This document shows positions 17,512 to 28,012 of a stretch of DNA of 64,000 nucleotides, piece after piece. Position 1 is the stretch's first letter. Each line of letters begins with the position of its first letter. The stretch is from NCBI RefSeq assembly GCF_900218035.1, contig NZ_OBMR01000005.1:186001-250000 (forward strand), given 5' to 3'. A program made the position numbers and the translations under genes. The notes beneath the pieces are model-generated. The model searched no databases. It saw only the letters and a program-made list of their open reading frames with translations, and had not been told where the DNA came from. Source of the stretch: Pseudobutyrivibrio ruminis DSM 9787. GTDB taxonomy: Bacteria > Bacillota > Clostridia > Lachnospirales > Lachnospiraceae.

Positions 17512-17874
17512 TTATGAGTAAAGACGACGTACGTTGCTTTCCACAATGTTGTCAGCTTTGATTGTAAAATCTCCGTTAAGGAAAGATTCAAGCTGTCCCT
17601 TAGTGTTGATTGCCTTGCCATTTACTAAAATGATGAATGGCTTCTGACCATCTGAGTTAAGAGTCATTCTGTAATCAACTCTGTCTAATGCATACTCAAT
17701 GCTCATTTCGTATGAATCAAAATAGCATCTAGCATTTCCTAATGTGTGATCAGATGTAATCCAGTACTCTTCTACTAAGTTAATCTCTGGCTCAACCTGA
17801 GTCATCTTTATAAATTTTTCATTACTCTCTTCACGAAGTAATTTGTACTCTTTATTAAGTGTTGTAAGTTCCAT
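17512..17874 (-). CDS. Hypothetical protein of 120 residues
   Basis: Not recognised. It is a soluble, acidic, alpha/beta-looking protein: MELTTLNKEYKLLREESNEK (helix), a central part rich in aromatic residues (EYWITSDHTLGNARCYF), and QKPFIILVNGKAINTKG. No signal peptide or membrane segment. GAGGTGAAAT precedes the ATG. It stands alone between a bidirectional terminator and a chemoreceptor gene on the other strand. Its ordinary codon use and ribosome site support a real gene. Confidence 0.7.
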   Translation of the reverse strand: MELTTLNKEYKLLREESNEKFIKMTQVEPEINLVEEYWITSDHTLGNARCYFDSYEMSIEYALDRVDYRMTLNSDGQKPFIILVNGKAINTKGQLESFLNGDFTIKADNIVESNVRRLYS

Positions 17875-18100
17875 ATTTCACCTCACAATAAAACCTAGTC
17901 AAAATATATCATTACTAAACCTAGAGCACTTTATCATGATTATTGTTATATGTCAACAATTTTTTCACATAATTTTTGTGAATATAACCTATTTTCTAAA
18001 AAAGGTTATAAAATGCAACAAAAATGTCGAAAAACATAGTAAAATGGAGCTACTCACTAGATTATTGTATACATAATTATGAGAAGGAGATTAATGTATT

Positions 18101-19921
18101 ATGGAAAAAAAGTCTAGGGCTGGATTCAGCCTAAATGCACTATTGCTCACAATGGTGCTTCCCCTTATTGTTGCTTTATTAATCAGTAATCTTGTAAGCG
18201 GATACCGCCAGTCAGAAATCATGCTTCAAGATGAAAAGGTCTATTTTGACACCTTATACTCAATAAGCAACCTTCTTACAAATGCGGATCGTGATTTTTA
18301 CCAGGCACAGTTAGCAGGAACTCAATACAACGCTTATGAACGCTACGTAGATAACGCTACTGCGCAGCGCTACCTTGATGAGGTAGAGGAAAACAATGCT
18401 GAAGTTTTAGAGCGTGTAAATGAGGCTGTAGAGCTTGCCAAGACAAATGACTATCTGTGGAATCAGGTAACATCTGAAAACGGCAACACAATGTCTACTC
18501 TCTACGATGATTTCAACACTAACTACGCTCTATGGGAAAAGGACTATGACTTTGTTACAGGCCAGGGCGATTTCATTACTTGGATTAATCACTTTTCAGC
18601 AGCCCGCAATGCTCTATCTGAAATGAGCGATATTGTAGAGCTTTGGGCTGAGCAGGAAAGAGAATATAACCATACAAATGCTACTATCGCAATCCTTATA
18701 ACACTTGGTGTATTTGTCGTGATTTCACTCATACTTTTACTCTTCTCAATTTTCATAATCATGACTATTAATAAAAACCTTAAGAACATTAGAGCTTCTG
18801 TTGACACAATCTCTGGCGGAGATTTCGTCACAAAGATTCGTCCAAACTCATTTATTCGTGATTTCAACGCCATCGGCAACTCACTTGAGTCAATGCGCCA
18901 CGATTTGAGAAATGCTCTTGTAAGAGTTATTGACCACGCTCAGGATGTTAATTCAAAAGCAGAAATTGCAAAGGACAACCTTTCCGCTTCTCAGCAGACA
19001 ACAAACAATATCAATTCTGCTGTTTATGATATTGCAGAAAGTGCTACAGCTATGGCACAGGATGTTAGCAATGCTTCTGCTATCACAATTGAAATTGGAG
19101 AAGCTGTTGATAAGGTTCTTGAATCAGCAAATAACAACCTTGAAAACGGCCAGATGGTATATGACAAGTCTTCTAAGTTGAAAGAGATGCTTGAGCAGAT
19201 AAAGATTCAGGATCAAAATACAGATACAGTTGCTAGCGAGGTTTCAGATTCTGTTGGTGAGACTGCAAACGTTGTATCCCAGATTTCTGCTGCTGCAGAG
19301 GGTATCATCAACATTTCAAGCCAGACAAACCTTCTAGCTCTTAATGCTTCTATCGAAGCAGCACGTGCAGGAGAAGCCGGCCGTGGATTTGCAGTTGTTG
19401 CAGATAACATCAAGAACCTGGCAGAGGAAACAAATACACTTGCAGGTGAAATTACAGGCATGTTATCAACAATTACACACTATTCTGAGAACAATAAACA
19501 GCTTGCTGAAGAAATAAAAGCAGCAACCACTACTGAGGCTGCTGCTCTTGAAGAAATGAGCGTATCATTTGATGAAATGCTTAACCTGCTTCAGGAAACC
19601 GAAGCTGGCAATAATCAGATTGTTGAGCTTGTAAAGAATGTGGATGATGGTAAGAATAATATTCTTCAGTCTGTAGATTCTCTATCTTCTATTTCACAGG
19701 AGAATGCAGCATCTACCGAAGAAACCAGTGCATCACTATCACAGCTTGATGAATCAATGACAGCTGTTGTAGAACAAGCAAATGAGCTCCAGGCAATTGC
19801 TGAAGCTCTTACTGAAAACGTACGATTCTTCCAGGTGGAATTACCATCAGAAGAAATCAAAGTTACAACTATTCAGAGAAATGATCGACCTGTTTCCAAA
19901 GGCGAGGAAGCGGCAGTGTAA
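18101..19921 (+). CDS. Methyl-accepting chemotaxis protein
   Basis: Membrane chemoreceptor of 606 aa. A first membrane helix lies at about 14-32, an extracytoplasmic helical sensor at about 33-190, and a second membrane helix at about 196-222 ([17 protein letters not shown]). A HAMP-like segment follows, then a long cytoplasmic coiled coil with the signalling tip at [20 protein letters not shown]. The ligand is unknown. It implies a motile or sensory cell. Its 3' end overlaps the convergent MATE gene by 53 bp. No other che gene is adjacent. Confidence 0.93.
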   Translation: MEKKSRAGFSLNALLLTMVLPLIVALLISNLVSGYRQSEIMLQDEKVYFDTLYSISNLLTNADRDFYQAQLAGTQYNAYERYVDNATAQRYLDEVEENNAEVLERVNEAVELAKTNDYLWNQVTSENGNTMSTLYDDFNTNYALWEKDYDFVTGQGDFITWINHFSAARNALSEMSDIVELWAEQEREYNHTNATIAILITLGVFVVISLILLLFSIFIIMTINKNLKNIRASVDTISGGDFVTKIRPNSFIRDFNAIGNSLESMRHDLRNALVRVIDHAQDVNSKAEIAKDNLSASQQTTNNINSAVYDIAESATAMAQDVSNASAITIEIGEAVDKVLESANNNLENGQMVYDKSSKLKEMLEQIKIQDQNTDTVASEVSDSVGETANVVSQISAAAEGIINISSQTNLLALNASIEAARAGEAGRGFAVVADNIKNLAEETNTLAGEITGMLSTITHYSENNKQLAEEIKAATTTEAAALEEMSVSFDEMLNLLQETEAGNNQIVELVKNVDDGKNNILQSVDSLSSISQENAASTEETSASLSQLDESMTAVVEQANELQAIAEALTENVRFFQVELPSEEIKVTTIQRNDRPVSKGEEAAV

Positions 19922-21209
19922 GCAAGGTTGCCTTGATTACATTGTCAGCAATCATACAAGTCCAAACATAAACCAGTCCCTGGTTGAAGAAATGAATTCC
20001 GAGGTATGTGGCAAGTATTCTAACAAGCCACATACCTCCAAATTCTATTACGAATGGATACTTGGTTTTGCCAAGTCCATAATAAATACCTTCTGAGATT
20101 ACATACATTCCGTAGAAAGGTTCGCTGAATGCGACCATCTTGAGAACCGTAGTGCCCAGTGCAATAACGCTGGCATCTGTAGTGAAAAATCCCATCAATG
20201 TTTCTGCAAAAATGAATAGCAAAACACCGCTGAGCGTCATAACTGCAAGGGTACAAACTATACTGCTGACGCACACAGCATGATACTTTTCATGATTCTG
20301 CTCGCCATAGGCAATTCCAACCATAGTATTTGCTGCGGATTTGAAGCCATATCCACCTATATAGAACAGCTCCTCTGCACCAACTGCAATGCTGTGTGCC
20401 GCAAAGATGATTGTACCCATGTGTGATACTAATCCTGCAAAAACAACATAGCCTGATGTTGATGCAACGTTTATTAGCAGAATTGGAAGAGATAGCTTCC
20501 ACATCTTCTGAGTAGTCTCTTTGTCTTCCTCGAAAAGATTTCCCTTAAATGACAACAACGGATTCTTGAAGAACACGATTAATGTGAGGATTCCACCTAA
20601 TGCTGCTGATATACAGGTAGCATAGGCAGCTCCATCTACTCCAAGTCCTAACATGTATATGAATATATAATCCAACACAAGGTTTACAGCATTAATAGAA
20701 ATGCTGATAACCATTGGTGTCTTTGTGTCTTTTGTGGCTCTGATTGCAGATGCCAAAATGTACTGTACTGACTTTAAAATTACTGGTACTGATATCCAGA
20801 AAAAGTATCGTGTAGCTGCAGGCCTAATTGCCTCTTCTGCTCCCATCCAAGTGGCAACAAATGGAGATAGCGCAAGGCAGATAACCTCTAACACAGCACC
20901 TACTCCTAGAGCAAATACTAAGCTTCGCTTAGCCACAAGCTTTATCTTATGCTCTTCGCCCGCTCCAATCGCTTGCGCAATAAGTGTCATTGCAGCAACA
21001 CCAAAAGCATATGGCATACTGCCTACTAACCATGTGATTGTGGTAGAGGTAGACACAGCTGCTGTAGCATTGGCACCGAGACGGCCTACCATGGCAGTAT
21101 CAACATATTGCATAAGTACAGATAGAATCTGCTCTAGCATAGTTGGTAAAGCTACCACCACTACCGACCAAAATATACTTTCTTTTTTATTCTTTATTAC
21201 TTCCTTCAT
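19869..21209 (-). CDS. MATE-family efflux transporter
   Basis: Cation-coupled multidrug/toxin extrusion transporter with twelve hydrophobic segments in 446 aa. The two MATE halves are visible, beginning [23 protein letters not shown] and [16 protein letters not shown] respectively. It overlaps the start of dnaJ-like upstream by 23 bp and its last 53 bases run under the end of the chemoreceptor gene. The exported compound is unknown. Confidence 0.92.
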   Translation of the reverse strand: MKEVIKNKKESIFWSVVVVALPTMLEQILSVLMQYVDTAMVGRLGANATAAVSTSTTITWLVGSMPYAFGVAAMTLIAQAIGAGEEHKIKLVAKRSLVFALGVGAVLEVICLALSPFVATWMGAEEAIRPAATRYFFWISVPVILKSVQYILASAIRATKDTKTPMVISISINAVNLVLDYIFIYMLGLGVDGAAYATCISAALGGILTLIVFFKNPLLSFKGNLFEEDKETTQKMWKLSLPILLINVASTSGYVVFAGLVSHMGTIIFAAHSIAVGAEELFYIGGYGFKSAANTMVGIAYGEQNHEKYHAVCVSSIVCTLAVMTLSGVLLFIFAETLMGFFTTDASVIALGTTVLKMVAFSEPFYGMYVISEGIYYGLGKTKYPFVIEFGGMWLVRILATYLGIHFFNQGLVYVWTCMIADNVIKATLLTLPLPRLWKQVDHFSE

Positions 21210-21657
21210 CTTTTCCTAAACCATTAGCCCATACCATGGACTGTATTGCTCGTGCAACGCGGATAGCATCTATGGCATCCATTGCACGTTTATAATCTTC
21301 ATCCTGTTTCTTTACCTTTGCAGAGAATTCCTTCTGCTTTTGCTCGAATTCCTCTGCCTTACGCTGCTTTTGCCTAGCAGCTTTCTTTTGGAATGCTGCA
21401 TAATCTGCATTGCTAGCTGTTGAGCGTTTGCTTGTCTTACCAAGAACTTTGCTGTGAACAAGAGCCTTGCCATCATTGTCTGCCTGAAGGTACTTGTACG
21501 CCTCTACGATTTTGTTGTAGACAGTAGTATCTGCACTTCCAGTAGCATCAGGATGGAATCTCTTAACCAAATCCTTATATGCATTTTTTATCTGAGCCTC
21601 TGTAGCGTTTGGAGCCAATCCAAGCTGCTGTAACGCCTCTTGTCTAGTTCGAAACAT
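21187..21657 (-). CDS. DnaJ-domain protein
   Basis: Short co-chaperone-like protein, 156 aa. The J domain covers residues about 5-60 (LGLAPNATEAQIKNAYKDLV, HPD motif in RFHPDAT). A basic, glutamine- and lysine-rich coiled-coil tail follows (QKKAARQKQRKAEEFEQKQK). There is no zinc finger or C-terminal substrate domain, so it is not the main DnaJ. It lies four bases after folC and overlaps the MATE gene. Confidence 0.88.
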   Translation of the reverse strand: MFRTRQEALQQLGLAPNATEAQIKNAYKDLVKRFHPDATGSADTTVYNKIVEAYKYLQADNDGKALVHSKVLGKTSKRSTASNADYAAFQKKAARQKQRKAEEFEQKQKEFSAKVKKQDEDYKRAMDAIDAIRVARAIQSMVWANGLGKDEGSNKE

Positions 21658-21661
21658 ATTC

Positions 21662-22867
21662 TCATCCTTTCATGCCAAGCACTTCACCTATAAAATACAA
21701 CGAACCAAATGCAACAACCTTTTCATCCTGCGACAGGGCCTGATTTAAGGCATCCTGATAGGAATCACAGGATTTTGCATCTATACCAAGCTCTCCTATT
21801 GCATCAGCCAATTCCTTGGCCTGTAAAGCTCTATCTGACTCAACCGTAACTGTATAAATCCTTTGGGCAATAGGAGCCATGATTTTTGCCATAGACAAAT
21901 AATCTTTATCTGCCATTACTGCCATTATAAATGATATTTTTTCCTTTGGAAATTCTGTACGCAAGCTTTCATATAAAGCCTGCACTCCAGATGGGTTATG
22001 AGCTCCATCCACCATTATAAAAGGATGTTCAGATATGATTTGCATCCTTCCAGGCCAAACTGCTTTTGCAAGTCCTGAATCAATGTTCTGATTATTAATG
22101 GCCAACTCAAGGCTTTTTACAGTCTCTATTGCTACCGCAGCGTTTTTTCTCTGATAATTTCCAAATAGTCCTAGTTTTTTATCCTTCGAAACTTCACCTG
22201 CCATAGTGTACGGGCAGCCAAGTTCCTTACACTTGTTTATTATAACCTCACTGGCTTCATCAGGCATCTCACCGATAACAACAGGCACACCTGTTTTAAT
22301 GATACCCGCCTTCTCTCCAGCAATTTCTCCAAGTGTATTTCCCAGGTACTGAGTATGTTCCAAACCGATAGAAGTGATTGCACAAACCTCTGGCTTTACA
22401 CTCAATCCATTGGTTGAATCTTTTGCTCCACCAAGTCCCGTTTCGAGCACCACATATTTGACATTTTGCTCCTTAAAATAAAGCATTGCCATGGCTAACC
22501 AATAGTCAAACATAGTTGGTTCTAGATTCAACTCCAGTGATAACAGGCGTTCACCCAGTCTTGTAACATCTTCTCTAGAAATCTGCTTTCCATCAATCTG
22601 AATGCGCTCTGTGTACTCAATAAGATGAGGTGATGTAAACAAACCTACCTTAAAATGATCCTTAGATGCAAAAGAAGCAGCCTGCAAGATACTACTCACA
22701 AAAGCTGCTACTGAACCTTTGCCGTTGGTTCCAGCGATGTGAATGATATGTAAATCCTTTTCAGGATAGTCCAGAGCTTTCATTAGCTCCTTTGTTACAT
22801 CTCTTCCACATGCTTTGCCAAATCGGCGTTTATTATCAATTGTATAAACTATTTCTTCGTATGTCAT
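21662..22867 (-). CDS. folC: Folylpolyglutamate synthase / dihydrofolate synthase
   Basis: Mur-ligase-type enzyme that adds glutamate to folates. The P-loop HIAGTNGKGSVAAF (residues about 40-53) and the conserved GLGGAKDSTN and VDGAHNPSG segments are present. Length, 401 aa, is in the family range. Cytoplasmic. It follows the DegV gene by five bases and precedes the dnaJ-like gene by four, so the genes from degV to the MATE transporter look like one operon. Confidence 0.94.
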   Translation of the reverse strand: MTYEEIVYTIDNKRRFGKACGRDVTKELMKALDYPEKDLHIIHIAGTNGKGSVAAFVSSILQAASFASKDHFKVGLFTSPHLIEYTERIQIDGKQISREDVTRLGERLLSLELNLEPTMFDYWLAMAMLYFKEQNVKYVVLETGLGGAKDSTNGLSVKPEVCAITSIGLEHTQYLGNTLGEIAGEKAGIIKTGVPVVIGEMPDEASEVIINKCKELGCPYTMAGEVSKDKKLGLFGNYQRKNAAVAIETVKSLELAINNQNIDSGLAKAVWPGRMQIISEHPFIMVDGAHNPSGVQALYESLRTEFPKEKISFIMAVMADKDYLSMAKIMAPIAQRIYTVTVESDRALQAKELADAIGELGIDAKSCDSYQDALNQALSQDEKVVAFGSLYFIGEVLGMKG

Positions 22868-22872
22868 TGCAA

Positions 22873-23709
22873 TTAAATGACCATTATCAAGCCTCCGTCA
22901 TTGGCATACATGCTGCTGACGCCGCGTGTATCAACAATGAAGATTTCCTTGAACTTAGCCATAGACTCCATTTTTTCCTTTAATGATAAAGCACGCTCTA
23001 AACAGTTGCAATGAGATATTGCAAGAATCTTTTCCTCGCAATTTTCTGTAACGTCTACAAGACACTGGCCCATTTTATCCAAAGCCTTTACCATACCTCT
23101 GGCCTGACCAAGCTGCTGAATGCTTCCCTCGTCGGTAGAGCCCATAACAGGCTTGATATTTAATGTGCCGGCAATAGCTGCCTTAAGATTAGAAAGACGA
23201 CCTGCCTTTCTCAGTGTTTCAAGTGTCTCAAGAACGAAGAATGTGTGCTGTCCAGCAATGTATTCTTCAACTGTTTTTACTACCTCTTCAAAGGACATTC
23301 CTTTGTTTTCACACTCGGCGATTTTAAGACCGATAAGTGTTTCACCAATGGATGCTGACTTTGAATCAAACACATATATCTGCTTTGACTCATCGTCTTC
23401 TTCGTATAAGTCCTTTGCTAAGCATGCACTATTATATGAACCAGATAATTGTGCTGAAAGTGTAACTACGTAGATTCGCTCTGCGTCGCACTCCATCTCT
23501 ACCATATAGGCATTTGGTGAAGGGCAGGCTGATTTAGGAGATGTGCTACATTCTGCAACTGCTTTAAGAAATGATGCCTGATCAAAACTCTCGTCATCGA
23601 TAATCTGCTGGTCTCCTACCTCCAGAGTGAGAGGGACGTTAACAAAATGTCCATCCTCCTGCATTTCTTTCGTTAACTCTCCACAACTATCAATAATAAC
23701 TCTATACAT
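22873..23709 (-). CDS. DegV-family fatty-acid-binding protein
   Basis: DegV proteins bind fatty acids; in Firmicutes some hand them to a fatty-acid kinase. This one shows the N-terminal YRVIIDSCGELTKEMQEDG and the conserved TSPKSACPSPNAY loop. Length is 278 aa from the ATG at 23709, which has GGAGG 11 bases upstream; an earlier TTG lies only two bases from the ribosome site. It is first in the degV-folC run. Confidence 0.88.
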   Translation of the reverse strand: MYRVIIDSCGELTKEMQEDGHFVNVPLTLEVGDQQIIDDESFDQASFLKAVAECSTSPKSACPSPNAYMVEMECDAERIYVVTLSAQLSGSYNSACLAKDLYEEDDESKQIYVFDSKSASIGETLIGLKIAECENKGMSFEEVVKTVEEYIAGQHTFFVLETLETLRKAGRLSNLKAAIAGTLNIKPVMGSTDEGSIQQLGQARGMVKALDKMGQCLVDVTENCEEKILAISHCNCLERALSLKEKMESMAKFKEIFIVDTRGVSSMYANDGGLIMVI

Positions 23710-23808
23710 GGTATACAATTCCTCCGTGGTACTTATTATAGCACCCCTATTGTTCCACGTAAATAGTTTTTATTAATTCAACATGTAGTTTTTAAAACCA
23801 CATGTGTA

Positions 23809-25014
23809 TTATCTCCATTTTATTGTTATTACATTTGAGTTTTCATCCAACAAATAATATACGGACTCAAGCTCCTGTATATAGTCGGAAATATGCTTCT
23901 CATCAAAGAAATAGCTCTGCACTCTAGTATATAAATCGGAATTGCTAAACTTTAATGATATCTCTTCATCTCCGGCACTATATGACGCTGCCAGACGATT
24001 ACCTATAGAATCAACGCCGAACCAATCATAATAAAGGCCTTTTTTCACGAAATAATTATCAACATTAGATAAACATTCTGGGACCTCAAATGAGGATGTA
24101 ATAACATGATTTTGGCTTATTTCCTCGGTAGTCATAGCAAGGTAAGCATAGTTTATTCTTTTTGATGTGTCATTGTTGTCGTCAAGGTACTTGCTATTTC
24201 CCCATGTAACGTCCATATAGTAATATGCATCATCTAAATAAACCAAATTCCATGCATGGCTTTCATTATTGGCTGTTCCTGTGACTATGGTGCTCTTAAT
24301 GCCAAGCTGATCCAACAGATACCAAGCTGCATCTGCATATCCCTGACAAACGGTAGACTGATATATAAATACGCTTAAGATATTCTGATTTTCCTGACTA
24401 TCAGCGTCATAATCTACTTTTTCTATCAATGTTTCAAATACATAAAGAGCCTTATCAAAATCGGTAGCCTCTGGATTGATGCCATATAGCCAATCTGCCA
24501 CCACTGAATCTATCTTAACCTGATAGATGTCCCTCTGCTCCTGATTCATTGTGTACTTAGGCTCAAATTCCAGCCCTAAGATATTGCTACCAGAAGCATA
24601 TGTATTATACTGATAGCCACTTATCCAAAACAGATTACCATAGTCCGCCATCACTCCCTCATAGGCCTTGGCTAACACATCTTTATCCTTTGTGGAAAGA
24701 GTGACCTTGTCCTTGTAGTTTATGATGCAATCATATATCTGATCGTAGGTTTCTTGTTCCTCTTCTGACAAAGTCTGGTATACATATCTGTCATAGGATA
24801 CAGATTCCACAATGACTGGCTCTCCAATCATTGCTTCCATTGATTCTCCGTTATACCATTCAACTAAATCCGAAACACTTCTAACGCTGGTAAGTCCCTC
24901 TAAATCAAAGTCCTCTTTGGTAAAGCTGAGAAATAAACAAACTGCAATAAACAGACCTGTCATTATCAACAACGCAGCTATTAAATTAACAATAGTGTGT
25001 ATAAACCTTTTCAA
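23809..25014 (-). CDS. Membrane-anchored transglutaminase-like protein
   Basis: A single N-terminal membrane helix (residues about 8-30) anchors an outward domain. The transglutaminase-like core has its triad: Cys in TVCQGYADAAWYLL, His in NESHAWNLVYL and Asp in YYYMDVTWGN. Such domains in Firmicutes surface proteins are usually proteases or peptide-modifying enzymes. The target is unknown. The start is a TTG at 25014 with AAGGAG five bases upstream. Length is 401 aa. It is monocistronic, directly after the cspA terminator. Confidence 0.82.
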   Translation of the reverse strand: MKRFIHTIVNLIAALLIMTGLFIAVCLFLSFTKEDFDLEGLTSVRSVSDLVEWYNGESMEAMIGEPVIVESVSYDRYVYQTLSEEEQETYDQIYDCIINYKDKVTLSTKDKDVLAKAYEGVMADYGNLFWISGYQYNTYASGSNILGLEFEPKYTMNQEQRDIYQVKIDSVVADWLYGINPEATDFDKALYVFETLIEKVDYDADSQENQNILSVFIYQSTVCQGYADAAWYLLDQLGIKSTIVTGTANNESHAWNLVYLDDAYYYMDVTWGNSKYLDDNNDTSKRINYAYLAMTTEEISQNHVITSSFEVPECLSNVDNYFVKKGLYYDWFGVDSIGNRLAASYSAGDEEISLKFSNSDLYTRVQSYFFDEKHISDYIQELESVYYLLDENSNVITIKWR

Positions 25015-25027
25015 ACTTTCTCCTTAA

Positions 25028-25057
25028 AAAAACAAGGCAGCGTAATTTCTTACACTG
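25028..25057 (-). terminator. Terminator of cspA
   Basis: Arms AGGCAGCGTAA and TTACACTGCCT form a 10-of-11 bp stem. On the minus strand it is followed by a T-rich tail. It lies about 95 bp after cspA, leaving a moderate 3' UTR. Confidence 0.8.
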
Positions 25058-25152
25058 CCTCTCCCCTTAATCTTTTTTGTATTGCCTTAAAGCTTGTTTT
25101 TCATAACATAACCAAAGGTATCCGAAAAATAGATTAATGATTAAAAAATTGA

Positions 25153-25356
25153 TTAACGTACAACTGTTACGTTAACAGCCTGTGGTCCCTTTGCCCCATC
25201 AGTTACTTCATACTCAACTGTAGCACCTTCTTCGAGAGTCTTGAATCCCTCTGAGTTGATGCCGCTGAAGTGAACGAATACATCGTTTCCAGCTTCGTCT
25301 GAGATAAATCCGTAGCCCTTTGAATTGTTGAACCACTTAACTGTACCTTTGCTCAT
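25153..25356 (-). CDS. cspA: Cold-shock protein
   Basis: Single-domain RNA chaperone of 67 aa. RNP1 (KGYGFIS) and RNP2 (DVFVHFS) motifs are intact, and the start [15 protein letters not shown] is canonical. It binds single-stranded nucleic acid in the cytoplasm. The leader contains a hairpin (25385-25397). Its promoter on the minus strand is probably TTTACT-N17-TAAACT about 40-65 bases upstream. Confidence 0.95.
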   Translation of the reverse strand: MSKGTVKWFNNSKGYGFISDEAGNDVFVHFSGINSEGFKTLEEGATVEYEVTDGAKGPQAVNVTVVR

Positions 25357-25384
25357 GCTAAAGTACCTCCAATATATTACTTGC

Positions 25385-25397
25385 CGAGCTTTGCTCG
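25385..25397 (-). promoter_or_regulatory. Hairpin in the cspA leader
   Basis: CGAGC-TTT-GCTCG, a perfect 5-bp stem in the short 5' UTR, about 18 bases before the GGAGG site. It could tune translation with temperature, as cold-shock leaders do elsewhere; this is inference. Confidence 0.4.
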
Positions 25398-25527
25398 ACT
25401 AAACTTAGTTTAACAGAACACTTATTCAAAGTAAAGAAAATGTCCGAATATTTTGAACAAATTTTTATTTTCGTTACTTAATGCCTGTTAACACCAAATA
25501 ATACCGGAGTTACATAACAGTAAGTTC

Positions 25528-27030
25528 TTAATTAGCAGCTGCTTTTTCAGGTATCATTCCTGTTGTCCTAACAAGTATTCTAGGACCACCTTTTTTCTCT
25601 ATATAATCCTCAGTAATGATTACCTGGCCAATATTATCGTCCTTTGGAATCTCATACATGATATCCAGCATGAATTCCTCTATGATAGAGCGAAGACCTC
25701 TCGCTCCAAGTTTTTTATCAAGAGCCTTTCTTGCAATGGCATGGAGGGCCTCGTCTTCGAAGTCAAGCTTAACCTCATCAAGCTCAAGCAGCTTCTGGTA
25801 CTGCTTGATAATTGCATTCTTTGGCTCCTTAAGGATACGAACAAGCATATCCTCATCGAGCATCTCTGTAGCAAATACAATTGGAAGACGTCCGATGAAT
25901 TCTGGAATCATACCGAACTCTCTTAAATCCTCCACTGTAACCTTCTGAAGGATATTTTTGTCATCGTCGTATTTATCCTTAAGATCTGCCATAAATCCCA
26001 TAGATGAATGCTTATTAAGACGAGCCTTAATAATTTCATCCATAGCTGGGAAAGCGCCACCGCAAATAAATAGAATGTTGCGTGTGTTGATTGTAGTGGT
26101 AGGCACCATAGCATTCTTGCTTGAAGCTCCGATAGGTACTTCAACATCTGCACCTTCAAGAAGCTTGAGCATTCCCTGCTGTACAGACTCGCCACTTACA
26201 TCACGCTGATTTGTATTTTTCTTTTTTGCAAGCTTATCAATCTCATCGATGAAAATGATTCCCTGCTGACAACGTTCAACATCGTTTCCGGCTGCTGCAA
26301 GAAGCTTGCTAACTACTGATTCGATATCATCGCCAATATAGCCTGCTTCTGTAAGAGATGTGGCATCTGTAATAGCAAGAGGCACATCCAAAAGTCTTGC
26401 TAATGTACGAACAAGATATGTCTTTCCCGAACCTGTAGGTCCAAGCATAAGCATATTTGACTTCTCGATTTCAATATCATCCATTGTGCCTGTAGCCACA
26501 CGCTTGTAATGGTTATAAACAGCAACAGACATAACCTTTTTAGCATAATCCTGTCCAACCACATACTCATCAAGCATTGCCTTGATTTTGTGTGGTGGGA
26601 TGATATTGTTGATGTCGATTGCTGGCGCTGGTCTATCCTCTGCCTTTTGGCTTGCAGCACCGTGAGCATTCTTAACCTTTGGTCCCTCGCCAAAGAGGCT
26701 TCCAAGGTTCAAAAAGCTGATGTTAGGAATCTTGTTCATATCAACATTGCTCTTTGAATTGTCTCCTCCGCCGAAACCAAATCCACCCATAGAATCGAAT
26801 GTGTGCTGCATACAATCGCGGCATACGCTCATTCCAGGAGCCATTTTGATTAATGGGCCTGCAATATTATCAGGTCTGTGGCAGATATAGCAGAACTCGG
26901 TAGGCTTATCCTCATGATCTACCTTATCCTTATTCATTTCCTGACCTGTAACTTCCTCTATAACCTCGTCTGAGATATCTGTAGTAGATTTCTCATCTGG
27001 GTCAAATTCTCTAAAATCTTTATCTGACAT
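25528..27030 (-). CDS. clpX: ClpX, ATP-dependent unfoldase
   Basis: AAA+ unfoldase partner of ClpP. The zinc-binding domain has C47, C50, C70, C73. Walker A is GPTGSGKT, Walker B is IIFIDEID, and MGF near HSSMGFMADL sits where ClpX carries its ClpP-binding loop. It is about 500 aa, longer than usual: a 40-residue acidic N-terminal extension precedes the zinc finger and a glycine-rich linker follows it. It is not next to tig or clpP. Instead it closes a run of MFS, glycerophosphodiesterase and hydrolase genes, starting 9 bp after the last of these. Confidence 0.94.
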   Translation of the reverse strand: MSDKDFREFDPDEKSTTDISDEVIEEVTGQEMNKDKVDHEDKPTEFCYICHRPDNIAGPLIKMAPGMSVCRDCMQHTFDSMGGFGFGGGDNSKSNVDMNKIPNISFLNLGSLFGEGPKVKNAHGAASQKAEDRPAPAIDINNIIPPHKIKAMLDEYVVGQDYAKKVMSVAVYNHYKRVATGTMDDIEIEKSNMLMLGPTGSGKTYLVRTLARLLDVPLAITDATSLTEAGYIGDDIESVVSKLLAAAGNDVERCQQGIIFIDEIDKLAKKKNTNQRDVSGESVQQGMLKLLEGADVEVPIGASSKNAMVPTTTINTRNILFICGGAFPAMDEIIKARLNKHSSMGFMADLKDKYDDDKNILQKVTVEDLREFGMIPEFIGRLPIVFATEMLDEDMLVRILKEPKNAIIKQYQKLLELDEVKLDFEDEALHAIARKALDKKLGARGLRSIIEEFMLDIMYEIPKDDNIGQVIITEDYIEKKGGPRILVRTTGMIPEKAAAN

Positions 27031-27039
27031 TGCTAACTC

Positions 27040-28011
27040 CTATTCTAAACCCTGCATAAAACTAAACACTTCGTTGTAATACTCAAGGATAATGTCATCT
27101 GTAGCATTGAATATTTCATGCTTGCTACCTTCAAATCTTTTAAGCTGACAGTTCTGTGCACGCTTTGCAAATTCGTTTTGAGCCTTTGGCATTACCAAGG
27201 TATCCATCGCTGCTTGCATTATTATAACAGGAATTTTTACTAGGCTTGCGTTTTTTAGAATTTTTTTAGAAACATTAAATGCTTCTCTGGACCAACCAAA
27301 GGTGCATCCGTTTGTACGATAATGCTTCTCTCTTTCTCTCTCCTCGTATTGGAATGTATATCTCGCCTTTGATAAAGCTGAACATCTAGGATATTTGAAT
27401 GTGTGATCATAATCATGATACCCCGGCAAATATCTCTTTTTAAAGAAAGGTATGTACGATAGCAAAGCTAGCATCTTAACAATTACCTTGCTGGTATCAC
27501 CAGTAGAAAGCTCTATCATAGGTGATGAAAGAATAGCCTTTTTAAACACGTCTGGGTATTGCTCTAAGTATAATGCACCTATTCCTCCGCCCATTGAATG
27601 TGCAAACAGAATCAAACGCTCCGTAACACTTTCCGGTCTAACTATCTTTTCAATGAATTCATTAAAATCTGAAATGTAATCTTGAAAACTATTTACGTGA
27701 ATTTTGTAATAACCTTCCACTTCTCTATCAGAAAGACCATGTCCTCTGTGGTCCAAAATGAACACAGAATACCCCATCTGATAGAAGTAATACAACATTT
27801 CCGAATACTTGGTTGTGAATTCGCAATAGCCATGAGAAATAACAATTGATGCCTTTTCATCTGGGCGCACCATCATTGCATAATGCAGTTGCATACCATC
27901 CTTATTCTCAAAATACCCTTCTTTTGTTTTATCCTTTAGAAAAGGAAGGACTTTGCCCTTCATAGTGTTGGCAAAATCCTGCTCCTTAATAAATATATCT
28001 TCAAATTTCAT
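27040..28011 (-). CDS. Alpha/beta hydrolase, monoacylglycerol-lipase-like
   Basis: Serine hydrolase of 323 aa. The nucleophile elbow is HSMGGGIGALY, the oxyanion region SHGYCEFT, a strand DHRGHGLSD lies before it, and the late Asp and His are in AAMDTLVMP and SKHEIFN. This layout matches monoacylglycerol or lysophospholipid lipases (COG2267). No signal peptide. Its start lies one base from the glycerophosphodiesterase stop, and the two could act in turn on deacylated lipid products. Confidence 0.87.
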   Translation of the reverse strand: MKFEDIFIKEQDFANTMKGKVLPFLKDKTKEGYFENKDGMQLHYAMMVRPDEKASIVISHGYCEFTTKYSEMLYYFYQMGYSVFILDHRGHGLSDREVEGYYKIHVNSFQDYISDFNEFIEKIVRPESVTERLILFAHSMGGGIGALYLEQYPDVFKKAILSSPMIELSTGDTSKVIVKMLALLSYIPFFKKRYLPGYHDYDHTFKYPRCSALSKARYTFQYEEREREKHYRTNGCTFGWSREAFNVSKKILKNASLVKIPVIIMQAAMDTLVMPKAQNEFAKRAQNCQLKRFEGSKHEIFNATDDIILEYYNEVFSFMQGLE

Positions 28012-28012
28012 T

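Noticed and set aside
17926-17945. Further YerC-like site before the chemoreceptor gene
   Set aside because: Only one arm (CACTTTA) is present; the second arm does not match at the 6-bp gap.
20701-21219. 172-residue plus-strand frame opposite the MATE gene
   Set aside because: Antisense shadow of a membrane protein gene; no ribosome site.
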